Under the pieces are notes generated by a model. That model was not told the DNA's origin. It searched no databases and worked only from the letters and a program-made list of their open reading frames with translations. 45,004 nt of DNA. Source: a virus. The stretch spans positions 1 to 45,004 of IMG/VR virus record IMGVR_UViG_3300040815_001568. One strand, given 5' to 3'. The stretch's first letter is position 1. Each line of letters opens with the position of its first letter. Shown here piece by piece: positions 37,529 through 45,004 of the stretch. The position numbers were made by a program, and so were the translations under genes.

Positions 37529-39442
37529 TTAGACGACTCGGGCGAGCACCGTCACAATCCCCCCATCATTCGCGGAATTATGGTTCGGGGGAGCGGTCCT
37601 CGAGTACGACAAACGCTCAATGTAGATCGTCTGCTGCTCATTAGTCGTGTAATCAATGTACGGAACCAGGGCATACGACTGCTCGAGAGCTTCCAAAGCC
37701 AGCAACCGGTCATGGGCAAAACCCGGATAACCCATCGTCATACCAGCCCGATCCACCTCGAAATCGAAAAGTTGAAGCGGGATACGCAGCAGGCGAGTGC
37801 GTTGAGGCGACGGGATCGCCCGCAACTGATACGACCGCAACACCGGAGACTCACTCTGGTCATCACTCGCCCGCAGATTCAACGCCACATACAGGCTCGT
37901 CGCCGGCTCATTCGGGTTCGAGGACACCTTGCCGGTAGCGTCATAACGCTCACCGGTCACCTGCACCACTTCCTGCCAGCTTGACGGCTCACTCGAGTCG
38001 TCCTCACGGACAGCAAGAGCAATCACCGAACCAGGGGAACCCACCTGGGCAAGCAGGCGCAAGTCACGCCACGTCTTATCCTCCGTCGTCCCCAACCGGA
38101 TACGACCGGACTCGAGCCAACCCTCCGACACAAACAAGTCAGACTGCACATACACGCCCTCGCCAGTAACAGCGAGCACAATCTTGTCACCCTGATACGT
38201 CACCGACACGCACGAACCAGAACCATCCACCACCAGATCGTCAGCGATAGCGAAATCCAGGGCAGAGTTGTTGAGAGTCTGGCCGAGGTTGATACGCACC
38301 AACCCAGGCTTACTCACGCGATTGCCGGCGTTACCGTCCGAACCGACAGCGGCATACACATACGAACCGACCGCAACAAAGTCATACGCACCATCAGTGG
38401 ACTCCCGCAAAAGCGGGCCAACCGACAAGTTCCCGGTGTCACCAATGACTGCGACACGAACCCCACTCGAGGTTCCCAGCAAAATGAACGTCCCAATGTA
38501 TGAGTACAGCGTGCGAACCGACTCACCTCGAGGCATCTCAGCCGTCGAAGTCAAAGCCCCGAGAGTCACATTGTTGTTATCGACAGTGACATCGATCTTG
38601 TAAATCTCGCTCGAAGTTCCACTAAAACCCGTGATGTAAATACTCGTAGGCCCATCGGCAACGTCCTGCCACGCCCACGTCGAAGGGAACGTCGTGCCCG
38701 GATCGAGTTGCGTCCAAGTGCCACCAGCACCCTCCCACACCTCACGGCCAAACGCCGCAATAATGCGGCCCTTCACCCAGCGAACAAGAGTGTCCTCAGT
38801 GATGGTCGAGTTGTAGTACAAAGACCCCGAGCCGCTCGTCAAAACAGCCGAATAAATCTTCCCATCGTTAGTGCCCGCGTACCACGACTCACCATCAGTG
38901 GTCAGCGACGTGAGATTCGCATTCGCATACGACCAATCCGTAGAACCATCCGTGTTCAACATGTGAACACCGGCATCGTCCCGAACCAAAATCCCCTCAG
39001 TCGTACCCAGCACGTCAAACACGCTCGAGGTTGAAGCCTCAAGCTGCTCAGTGTCATGCAGCAACGTCAGCTCACCAGCAGTCCACGGGTCCACACCGCC
39101 ACCCCTGGCATACCGGAAACTAGCCTCACCAGCCTCCACCTCGAGCGGTTCAGCACTACGCAAACCAGACCCGTAATGCCACGACTCCTGAGAACGCACC
39201 CAATAACCCGAGTCCAATGACTGCTCGCCAGGGTTACGTTCCGTATCAATACGTTCGCGGCGAAACTCAGCTGTTTCCCGAAGCATCGGGTTCTGGTCAC
39301 TCATCGCATACAAGAACGTCATGTTGCCGAACGCGGCATCCCAGGCCATACCCTCCGGAGCATTGACCTTATCTCCGGGGAACTGAGTGAAACCTAAACG
39401 CTCATTGATGCGTTGAGTGATGTCAAAAAGGTTATTCGCCAT
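37529..39442 (-). CDS. Large beta-rich tail protein (possible tail tubular B-like)
   Basis: 637 residues. Residues 1-90 (NLFDITQRINERLGFTQFPG; NPMLRETAEFRRERID) form an attachment part. From residue about 130 there are repeated blade-like segments: GTTEGILVRDDAGVHMLNTD, LTTDGESWYAGTNDGKIYSA, EIYKIDV, GSYVYAAVGSDGNAG. These look like a beta propeller. A last domain around LYVALNLRASDDQSESPVLR is a beta sandwich. The length and layout fit a podovirus tail tube or nozzle protein. Last gene of the late operon, upstream of two terminators. Confidence 0.65.
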   Translation of the reverse strand: MANNLFDITQRINERLGFTQFPGDKVNAPEGMAWDAAFGNMTFLYAMSDQNPMLRETAEFRRERIDTERNPGEQSLDSGYWVRSQESWHYGSGLRSAEPLEVEAGEASFRYARGGGVDPWTAGELTLLHDTEQLEASTSSVFDVLGTTEGILVRDDAGVHMLNTDGSTDWSYANANLTSLTTDGESWYAGTNDGKIYSAVLTSGSGSLYYNSTITEDTLVRWVKGRIIAAFGREVWEGAGGTWTQLDPGTTFPSTWAWQDVADGPTSIYITGFSGTSSEIYKIDVTVDNNNVTLGALTSTAEMPRGESVRTLYSYIGTFILLGTSSGVRVAVIGDTGNLSVGPLLRESTDGAYDFVAVGSYVYAAVGSDGNAGNRVSKPGLVRINLGQTLNNSALDFAIADDLVVDGSGSCVSVTYQGDKIVLAVTGEGVYVQSDLFVSEGWLESGRIRLGTTEDKTWRDLRLLAQVGSPGSVIALAVREDDSSEPSSWQEVVQVTGERYDATGKVSSNPNEPATSLYVALNLRASDDQSESPVLRSYQLRAIPSPQRTRLLRIPLQLFDFEVDRAGMTMGYPGFAHDRLLALEALEQSYALVPYIDYTTNEQQTIYIERLSYSRTAPPNHNSANDGGIVTVLARVV

Positions 39443-39453
39443 ACCCTCAATCC

Positions 39454-40128
39454 CTAGCGGTATTTGCCAGACGGGTGCTTCGCAACAAACGTGCGGATCA
39501 AAGCCGCAGCCAACTCCGGTCGCTTCTTCGCGTGCCGGCGAGCAATCCCGATCACCTCATGCCACCACGAAATGTCCTGGCGCACGTCGATCTTCCTCGA
39601 GGTCCACAGTTTGTGGGAGATAACCCGTGACACAGGCCACGACCGCCAACCGGGGCTACCCGCGTTCAGCAACGCCGCACACAAGAACGCAGTCGAAACA
39701 ATCTGCTCGGTGTTCATGCCGTCCGGAAACTCGTCCGGCCCCACCTTCGCAGACTTCCCGAGGCTTTCAATTTCGATTCCCCAGAGCCTACTGTTGCCGT
39801 TATCCTTCGGGATTATTACGTCCTTGCCTTTGCGGGGGAACCGCCACGGGCCACCACGCCCAGCGTGGTAGGCCCCCGACCCACTCATGACGACAACTTT
39901 CCCTGACTCGGTGACCAGGAAGTGTGCAGCTCTCACCGGGGCATACGGGTTCCCGTGGGCGATGTACTCCTCACTGTTCACACCAGCGGTGTGATGAAGC
40001 AAGATCCCAGCAAAGTTACTGCGACCCTTGTACGGGTCGATGTTTTTGTGGTTCCAGCCCGGCTTGTAGCGGGCATCAACGTGATACTGCTTCAGCTTGA
40101 ACTTGATCCGCTTGGGGCTAACCCTCAT
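39454..40128 (-). CDS. Endolysin, N-acetylmuramoyl-L-alanine amidase
   Basis: 224 residues. Amidase_2-type core: GILLHHTAG (His45, His46), AHFLVTESGKVV, SGSGAYHAGRGG (His88), GIEIESLG (Glu118/120) and ISHKLWTSRKIDV (His172, Lys179). These are the zinc and catalytic residues of peptidoglycan amidases. No signal peptide and no separate wall-binding domain, but the C-terminal 35 residues are basic (ARRHAKKRPELAAALI). It would be released by the holin encoded just upstream. Confidence 0.85.
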   Translation of the reverse strand: MRVSPKRIKFKLKQYHVDARYKPGWNHKNIDPYKGRSNFAGILLHHTAGVNSEEYIAHGNPYAPVRAAHFLVTESGKVVVMSGSGAYHAGRGGPWRFPRKGKDVIIPKDNGNSRLWGIEIESLGKSAKVGPDEFPDGMNTEQIVSTAFLCAALLNAGSPGWRSWPVSRVISHKLWTSRKIDVRQDISWWHEVIGIARRHAKKRPELAAALIRTFVAKHPSGKYR

Positions 40129-40363
40129 CTACGACATCCCCGTCCCATACGACCGAAGGTGTATTCGCAGGTCCGAATGGTGCAGAGGCGAGGCTTGTGA
40201 GAAAACTTGCAATCGCGGCAACCGCCGCCACGCCACCGACCGTCGCCCAATCAACGTCTGCAACTCCTGTCTCTCCCACCACGAAAAAGGCGAGCCCGGC
40301 CTGGGCTGCTGTCTTGACGGCTCGTTCTGCGCAGCCGCGCCAGAAGCCAATAGTCCACATCAC
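40118..40363 (-). CDS. Holin (r1t-like)
   Basis: 81 residues. FWRGCAERAVKTAAQAGLAFFV is the usual start of r1t-type holins of actinophages, then VDWATVGGVAAVAAIASFLTSL makes a second membrane segment. Short soluble tail. It forms the membrane lesion that lets the endolysin out. It overlaps the endolysin gene by 11 bases and the gene before by ATGA, so the lysis genes form one coupled set. Confidence 0.85.
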   Translation of the reverse strand: MMWTIGFWRGCAERAVKTAAQAGLAFFVVGETGVADVDWATVGGVAAVAAIASFLTSLASAPFGPANTPSVVWDGDVVDEG

Positions 40364-40653
40364 TTCAATCCCTCCACGTCATGCTCCAACTGTTCAACGT
40401 CGTCCTCGAGGGCAACCAGATTCGACTTCACCAAATCCATGTCAATCGCCAACCGGTCCACCTTCTTGTGCAGATCAGCTAAAGACTTGCCCCCATTAGC
40501 AGTCGGCTGAATCTGATACGTGGCCTCTTTGATCTCTTGCACGATTCGCTTCTCGAGGCTGCGGTTAGCCCACCGGACTAGGCCGATGACAATGCCGACT
40601 ACGGCAGCTACCCCGATGATGAGATCGATGTACGTGCTGAGCTGGTTGGCCAC
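40360..40653 (-). CDS. Membrane-anchored coiled-coil protein of the lysis cassette
   Basis: 97 residues from the GTG at 40653, seven bases after AAGGA; an ATG at 40686 would overlap a hairpin. One membrane helix (LIIGVAAVVGIVIGLVRWA) is followed by a coiled coil (LADLHKKVDRLAIDMDLV; LEDDVEQLEHDVEGLK). Proteins of this type sit next to holins in actinophages and may be second holins or regulators of lysis time. Confidence 0.7.
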   Translation of the reverse strand: MANQLSTYIDLIIGVAAVVGIVIGLVRWANRSLEKRIVQEIKEATYQIQPTANGGKSLADLHKKVDRLAIDMDLVKSNLVALEDDVEQLEHDVEGLK

Positions 40654-40678
40654 AATGGTTTCCTTGGGAAATGAGTAA

Positions 40679-40695
40679 GCCCCCATATCGGGGGC
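40679..40695 (-). terminator. GCCCCC/GGGGGC hairpin before the lysis cassette
   Basis: Six G-C pairs at 40679-40684 and 40690-40695, loop ATATC, followed leftward by a T-containing stretch. May lower read-through from the adhesin genes into the lysis genes. Confidence 0.45.
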
Positions 40696-40754
40696 TGTGA
40701 GAATCGCTTGCGGTTATTCGATTGTGGGACTTACCGGGTAGTCCCTGCTACAAG

Positions 40755-41717
40755 TCAGATTTCGACACGGACGTAGACGACGCCCGTGGCCCCTGCCGTG
40801 GCTTGAGTGCCTCCCTGCCCCCCACCTTTACCGCCACTTCCGGTGTTGGCAGTAGGAAACTCTTGGGCCTCAAAACGGTTTCCCTTTCCACCTTTGGCGT
40901 AGGTGACCGCCGACCCATTAAACGTAAGCGTCAATCCGGGGCCGCCGCCAGTAGTGCCGACTCCACTTGCACCACCACCGTTATTACCGCCGCCTGCAAA
41001 TCCTTGCTTTCCGTAACTGGCACTTCCGGTGACAGTTGATCCGCCACCCCACCAGTCACCCCCGTGACCACCGCCACTACCACCGGAGGAACCACCGCGC
41101 CGGTATCCACCACCGCCACCGCCGCCACCCGCCCAGAGGGAATCGAATGATGATGGGTTTCCCGTCCCGCCCGTGCTTCCATAGTCGCCCGGCCCACCTG
41201 CACCCGTTTGCCCCGGTGCTGAACCCCCCGAACCAACGGAAATCGCGTAAGTTGAGCCAGCGGCAAGGTCAATGGTTGTCAGGATGACACCACCACCGCC
41301 CCCTCCACCACCGCCGTCGGAGCCTCCCGCTCCTGCTCCACCCACAATCAAGACCTGAGCGGTTCCTGCCGTGCTGGTGACAAGCGAACCTCCTGACGTT
41401 GAGGTGAAAGACGCAAGTCGGTAATTCTTACCGTCACCGTCGGGGTCGGTTAACGTGGAGAAAGTCGCGCCAGTCGATGCACCCTCATCGAAGGTAGCAG
41501 GACTGGCCCCACTAAAAGCCTTCCACTCGCTCCCGTTCCACACCTTCCCTTTTGGGGATGCACCAGATGTGTCCATCCACAAGTCACCGTTCGACGGTGA
41601 CGAAGGAGCAGAGGCAGAGAAAGCGTAGGTCGGCTTGTTGGCAACAGCACTCGCCAACTCCGCATCGGTGGCAAGCGAAGCAGACCCAAGGTCAGCGAGC
41701 GTCCTTGCTCTGGTCAT
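40755..41717 (-). CDS. Gly-rich tail adhesin, allele B
   Basis: 320 residues from the ATG at 41717, after AAGGAG. The start (MTRARTLADLGSASLATDAE) and SAPSSPSNGDLWMDT are tail-fibre attachment motifs. Residues about 130-300 are dominated by Gly runs (up to nine in a row) and end GVVYVRVEI. Gly-rich bodies like this in phage tip proteins form polyglycine-type cores with exposed loops that touch the receptor. It replaces the protein at 1-277 in the other copy of the locus; only the leader and MTR.R are common. Confidence 0.75.
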   Translation of the reverse strand: MTRARTLADLGSASLATDAELASAVANKPTYAFSASAPSSPSNGDLWMDTSGASPKGKVWNGSEWKAFSGASPATFDEGASTGATFSTLTDPDGDGKNYRLASFTSTSGGSLVTSTAGTAQVLIVGGAGAGGSDGGGGGGGGGVILTTIDLAAGSTYAISVGSGGSAPGQTGAGGPGDYGSTGGTGNPSSFDSLWAGGGGGGGGYRRGGSSGGSGGGHGGDWWGGGSTVTGSASYGKQGFAGGGNNGGGASGVGTTGGGPGLTLTFNGSAVTYAKGGKGNRFEAQEFPTANTGSGGKGGGQGGTQATAGATGVVYVRVEI

Positions 41718-41800
41718 ATGAAAACTCCTTGCGAATCAATCAAACGTGGACTACGGGACAAGTGGCGGGGTCAGTCATTGGCATAGCCGTAAATGCGGAT
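41713..41800. repeat. Conserved flank of the variable tip locus (copy 2)
   Basis: Matches 273-360 with one mismatch. Same role: it holds the start of the downstream adhesin gene and the last codons of the tip gene. Confidence 0.8.
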
Positions 41801-42373
41801 ATTGCCAGTCATAGTTCCTGTACTCGCCGCTAAACTAAATCCATCGTGCGCTTGGTCTGCCCCGTAACGCAGTCCATACGTCCTAAGAATTGTCGTTCCG
41901 GCATTGCTGTTGTAATAGAAAGTTAACAAGGTGTGATGCGGATTTCTAGAATCCAATGGATTGTAGATATTGACTGTCCCAATGGTTCCAAGAGACGCTG
42001 AGGTAACTCTGCCTATGCCCCAACTCGTTTGGCCTGTCGCATATCCATCTCTTGAGTTGCCTCCGTTGTCGTATCCTGTGGCAATCCATTGATAATTTGC
42101 CGCTGTGATGTTAGAACCTGAGTTGCGTAATTGCATTGTCAGATCGGCGTTTGTGCTGCCTGTCAGGTCGTAAACGATCAAGTAGTTGTCATAAGCGGAA
42201 GTAAAGCATGCTGAAATATCTACGGATGAAACTGCGCTAGAAATTGTCTCCGTGCGGAGATGCACTAGCCCACCAAGACCAGCACCACCGGACACGCTGC
42301 CGTCAGCAGCCAACACAAGATTCGGTGACCCAGCGGAGGGGTGCTGGATGTTCGTCGTTTTCAACGTACTCAT
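41771..42373 (-). CDS. Tail tip / receptor-binding protein, allele B
   Basis: 200 residues, seven more than the allele at 331-912. Residues 1-36 differ at only a single position (VLAADG against VLASDG), residues about 38-190 are different, and the last eight are identical. Like its paralogue at 43264-43857 it has HLRTETISSAVS, then FTSAYDNYLIVYD, so its body may be closer to that paralogue than to the other allele. Receptor-contact role inferred from the variable-body, constant-end pattern. Confidence 0.7.
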   Translation of the reverse strand: MSTLKTTNIQHPSAGSPNLVLAADGSVSGGAGLGGLVHLRTETISSAVSSVDISACFTSAYDNYLIVYDLTGSTNADLTMQLRNSGSNITAANYQWIATGYDNGGNSRDGYATGQTSWGIGRVTSASLGTIGTVNIYNPLDSRNPHHTLLTFYYNSNAGTTILRTYGLRYGADQAHDGFSLAASTGTMTGNIRIYGYAND

Positions 42374-42383
42374 GTGCTAACTC

Positions 42384-42998
42384 CTACGCCTGTGCATATG
42401 TTGAAGGGACACGGAGAATTACGCGACCAGCAGTACCCATACCACCCGGCACACCCGTCGGAGACGAACTCCCGTTACGCCCCGGTGAATAGGTGACACT
42501 TGTTCCGGTGATCGAACTGGCCTTGCCAATGGTTCTATCCGCACCACCCGTGACCCAGCCCTGCCCAGCACCAAACCCGCTGTACGGGGCGTGCGTACCT
42601 GCCGTGAAATACGGGCCTAAGTGTGACGATTGACCATCCGTACCAGTCGCGCCAACAGTAACGGTGTGGCTCCCCGCCGAGAACTCATGCAAACCATCCA
42701 ACATTTGACCACCAGAACCATTGTTGGGAAAAGCCCAAACACTTCCAGCAGAAACAATGAGAATGTCGGCAAGGCCATCCGTCACGGTTACGGAACCATT
42801 AGAACTCCACTCGTAAGCAACCCACGAAACCCCATCGCCGTCCGTGTACGAGTGTTCTGTGGGTGTTCCAGTTACCGCCGTTACGGTTGCCCAATTCTGC
42901 AAACCATCAGGGAACTTGAGGTACGGCACGAACACTCCACCGACCTCGTACTCAATGATCGGCTCACCGCTAACCGTGCCAGTAATACGAGTAGCCAT
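42384..42998 (-). CDS. Gly-rich tail protein, second copy
   Basis: 204 residues, same protein as at 923-1537; the one base change I see (near 42465) is silent. Coupled to the small gene before it by ATGA. Confidence 0.7.
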   Translation of the reverse strand: MATRITGTVSGEPIIEYEVGGVFVPYLKFPDGLQNWATVTAVTGTPTEHSYTDGDGVSWVAYEWSSNGSVTVTDGLADILIVSAGSVWAFPNNGSGGQMLDGLHEFSAGSHTVTVGATGTDGQSSHLGPYFTAGTHAPYSGFGAGQGWVTGGADRTIGKASSITGTSVTYSPGRNGSSSPTGVPGGMGTAGRVILRVPSTYAQA

Positions 42999-43225
42999 CA
43001 GGCTCCCACAATCGCCGCAACCTCAGACTCCGACAGTCCAAGAGCAGCCAACTTCTCCATCGCGGAAGCCTTCGCAGCAGCAGCCGCATCAGCGGCAGCC
43101 TGCTCCGCAGCAACACGCTCCGCCTCCGCAGCAGCATCAGCCTCACGCTGCGCCAGTTCCTCCGGCGTGAAGTCACGTTCGACCCGTTCCCCGGTCTTAG
43201 CGTTCACGATCAGAACATCAGCCAT
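42998..43225 (-). CDS. Small Ala-rich coiled-coil protein, second copy
   Basis: 75 residues from ATG 43225; identical to 1537-1764 as far as I can see, including the upstream GGAAGGAAAC. Confidence 0.65.
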   Translation of the reverse strand: MADVLIVNAKTGERVERDFTPEELAQREADAAAEAERVAAEQAAADAAAAAKASAMEKLAALGLSESEVAAIVGA

Positions 43226-43263
43226 TTTCTTGTTTCCTTCCAATGATGAGGGGACTTGGGTTG

Positions 43264-43857
43264 TTATGAGTTGCGGTAGCCGTAGATACGGATAGTGCCG
43301 GTGATGGTTCCGGTGGACGCTAAAATAGTGAAACCGTCATTAGACTTCACTTGGTTGTGGTCTGCCGAAATTAGGCTATTTGCGTAGCCGTAATTTCCGG
43401 TCGTTCCAATTCCTACCAACTCGCTCTTGTTAGAAGTAAATGGTTTTATAACCTCTATGTGGGACGAGTAGTATCGGGTTCCATCGACATAGATTGTCCG
43501 TGCGTAAGAATCTGTTTGAGTTCCGAAAGCATAGTTAGACCCGCCTCCCCAAATGTTGTAGAGAGATTTATAACTACTTGCGGTGGTGTCGTCTGTTCCA
43601 CTAGAGCGAAAGCGGAAGCGTATGTCGCACCCAGTTCCGTAAACTCCCGCAAAAACGACTTGATAGTTGTCGTAGGTTGCATCGAATACATCGTCAATGC
43701 TCACCGCGCTTTGAGCCGAGAAAGTCTCCGTGTGCAAATGCACCAGTCCCGGCTGCAACGAATCAGACGGCAACACCAACGCCGCATCAGGGGCAACGTC
43801 AGGAGCCTGCAACTCCAAATAGCCGCTAGTCGCGCCATACAAACGAACAGAACCCAT
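43264..43857 (-). CDS. Tail tip protein, invariant paralogue, second copy
   Basis: 197 residues from ATG 43857, same sequence as 1803-2396. Its constancy in both copies contrasts with the variable tip gene next to it and suggests a structural rather than receptor-choosing role, or simply recent common descent of this segment. Confidence 0.7.
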   Translation of the reverse strand: MGSVRLYGATSGYLELQAPDVAPDAALVLPSDSLQPGLVHLHTETFSAQSAVSIDDVFDATYDNYQVVFAGVYGTGCDIRFRFRSSGTDDTTASSYKSLYNIWGGGSNYAFGTQTDSYARTIYVDGTRYYSSHIEVIKPFTSNKSELVGIGTTGNYGYANSLISADHNQVKSNDGFTILASTGTITGTIRIYGYRNS

Positions 43858-45004
43858 CAGACAACCACCCAAACTGAACCAGAATTGACCGTGACCGTGA
43901 CACCAGAATCAATCGACACCGGCCCGAACGTGCCAGCGTTCTGCCCCGAAGTAATCGTGTAATCAGTCGTCACCGACTGACCGTTCTCCCAAAACACCTT
44001 GTCGCCACCAGCACCCGTAGCACCAGCAGCAGCATCAGAAGCCACCCACCCGGAACCGTCATACGACAACACCTGATCCGCAGACTTCGACGCAGGGTCT
44101 TCAATGAACAACGCATCCGCTTGGGCTTGCGTGTAAGTGTCAGCGACATTGAATGACGCGAACGCCACCACCACCAGCACATCGTTCAACGCCGCACCAC
44201 TAGCGAGCGTCACCGTGTTCGTAGTGGTCGTGTAGTCATCACCGGGCGAAAGCAGCACACCATTCAAGAACACCTGAATCAGGCCGCTCGTGAACGACAT
44301 AGACACCGCGTTATCGTCAGCACCCGAGAACACCGTCTGGCTTGCGGTAGCCGTGTACTCGTAGGTGACGATCGACGCCACCGAAGCGGCACTGGCCTTC
44401 AACCACGAGCTGCCGTCGTAGACGTACATGCCGATCTGCTCAGCAGTGCCCGTGTTTAGATAGACGAGCGCACCTGTCAGCAGCGGATCGCCGTCATTGT
44501 CCACGCTCGGCAGCGACGATTTGCTCCCGAGAAATCTGTCATCGAAATTATCTAACGCCGTCGCAGCGGCAGCAGCCGAACTAGCGGCAGCCACCTGAGA
44601 AGCAGCCGCCGAACTAGCCGACGAAGCCGCATTCGACTCGCTAGTCGCAGCCGCACCCTGTGAAGCCAACGCCGCAGCAGCACTAGCCGCACTAGCGACA
44701 CTCTCCGAAGCCGACTCTTGGGCGTAATACTTCGCGGAATACTCCGACCCGTCCACCGTCCCGGTGGTCTTAGTCGCCCAATCAGAAGCCAGATCACGGG
44801 CAGTCTCAGCCGCAGCCTGAGCAGTCTCCGCGTTAGTCTCCGCAGTTTCCGCGTTTGTCTGAGCGGTTTCCGAAGCCGCCTGCGCTGCTTCCGAAGCAGT
44901 CTGCGCGGTCTGCGAATCCGTGGCCGACGAAGCACTAGCCGAGGCACTAGCAGCCGAGGCCGAGGCCGAGTTAGCGGAGGCCGTGGCCGATGCAGCCGAG
45001 TTCG
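43857..45004 (-). CDS. Tail fibre protein, second copy, 5' part missing
   Basis: The frame is open to the right edge, so about 382 C-terminal residues are seen; an internal ATG at 44756 is not the start. The C-terminal 200 residues match the fibre at 2396-4117 with a few changes (for example STDNDGDPLV against SVDNDGDPLL). The coiled coil between about 44581 and 44736 differs strongly but keeps the same length and Ala/Ser composition. Confidence 0.8.
   Translation of the reverse strand, partial: NSAASATASANSASASAASASASASSATDSQTAQTASEAAQAASETAQTNAETAETNAETAQAAAETARDLASDWATKTTGTVDGSEYSAKYYAQESASESVASAASAAAALASQGAAATSESNAASSASSAAASQVAAASSAAAAATALDNFDDRFLGSKSSLPSVDNDGDPLLTGALVYLNTGTAEQIGMYVYDGSSWLKASAASVASIVTYEYTATASQTVFSGADDNAVSMSFTSGLIQVFLNGVLLSPGDDYTTTTNTVTLASGAALNDVLVVVAFASFNVADTYTQAQADALFIEDPASKSADQVLSYDGSGWVASDAAAGATGAGGDKVFWENGQSVTTDYTITSGQNAGTFGPVSIDSGVTVTVNSGSVWVVV

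Larger units (their letters stand above)
42262..45004. repeat. Large duplicated tail-fibre region, copy 2
   Basis: Counterpart of 801-3543 at a constant offset of 41461, running to the right edge of the window. Differences are concentrated around 44581-44736. Confidence 0.9.

Noticed and set aside
1-45004. Insertion sequences or transposons
   Set aside because: No transposase motif and no terminal inverted repeats with target duplication were seen; the large repeat at the ends is explained by genome overlap or allele duplication.

Overview
The window looks like slightly more than one genome length of a temperate, podovirus-like phage of an actinobacterium. Actinobacterial host: a WhiB-family Fe-S regulator, an r1t-type holin, an Rpf-like secreted transglycosylase and many GTG starts point this way; the genus cannot be told. 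Podovirus-like: a T7-type portal, an N4-gp56-like capsid, a giant internal virion protein of 2446 residues, a beta-rich tail protein and no tape measure or long-tail sheath genes. Temperate: a tyrosine integrase, an HTH repressor and, between them, a tRNA 3'-end sequence that looks like attP.

The two ends of the window are two versions of the same region. Bases 801-3543 match 42262-45004 at a constant offset of 41461, and 273-360 match 41713-41800. The simplest reading is a circular or concatemeric genome of about 41.5 kb whose adhesin (tail fibre and tip) locus is present twice, in two different alleles. The flanks are nearly identical, but the tip gene core, the gene after it and part of the tail-fibre coiled coil differ.

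Layout. (1) Leftward late operon, running from 22.6 kb down to 1 and, on a circle, on from about 44 kb down to 37.5 kb: terminase, portal, giant polyvalent virion protein, three further internal virion proteins, small basic and Cys-rich proteins, a tRNA-like element, scaffold, capsid, connector, tail fibre, tip proteins, holin and endolysin, and a beta-rich tail protein. (2) A gene-poor 0.9 kb stretch (22.58-23.52 kb) with hairpins and a possible rightward promoter. (3) Rightward early region, 23.5-28.4 kb: about eighteen very small genes, several Cys-rich, many coupled by ATGA/GTGA overlaps and separated by a repeated intergenic cassette, ending with the Rpf-like protein and WhiB. (4) Leftward replication operon, 35.2-28.4 kb: Cas4/RecB-like nuclease, DnaB/RecA-like ATPase, C5 DNA methyltransferase, Hjc-like nuclease, split primase, MazG-like protein, metallophosphoesterase and a sigma-factor-like protein. 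(5) Immunity and integration, 35.2-37.4 kb: a promoter with tandem operator, a possible small RNA, the repressor, attP, the integrase and a zinc-finger protein. Convergent terminators lie at 37.4-37.5 kb.

A genome-wide oddity is the palindrome CTCGAG. I count about 100 copies by eye against about 14 expected from base composition, in coding and intergenic DNA alike, but none in the adhesin loci at either end. All functions are inferred from sequence by eye; no database search was run.
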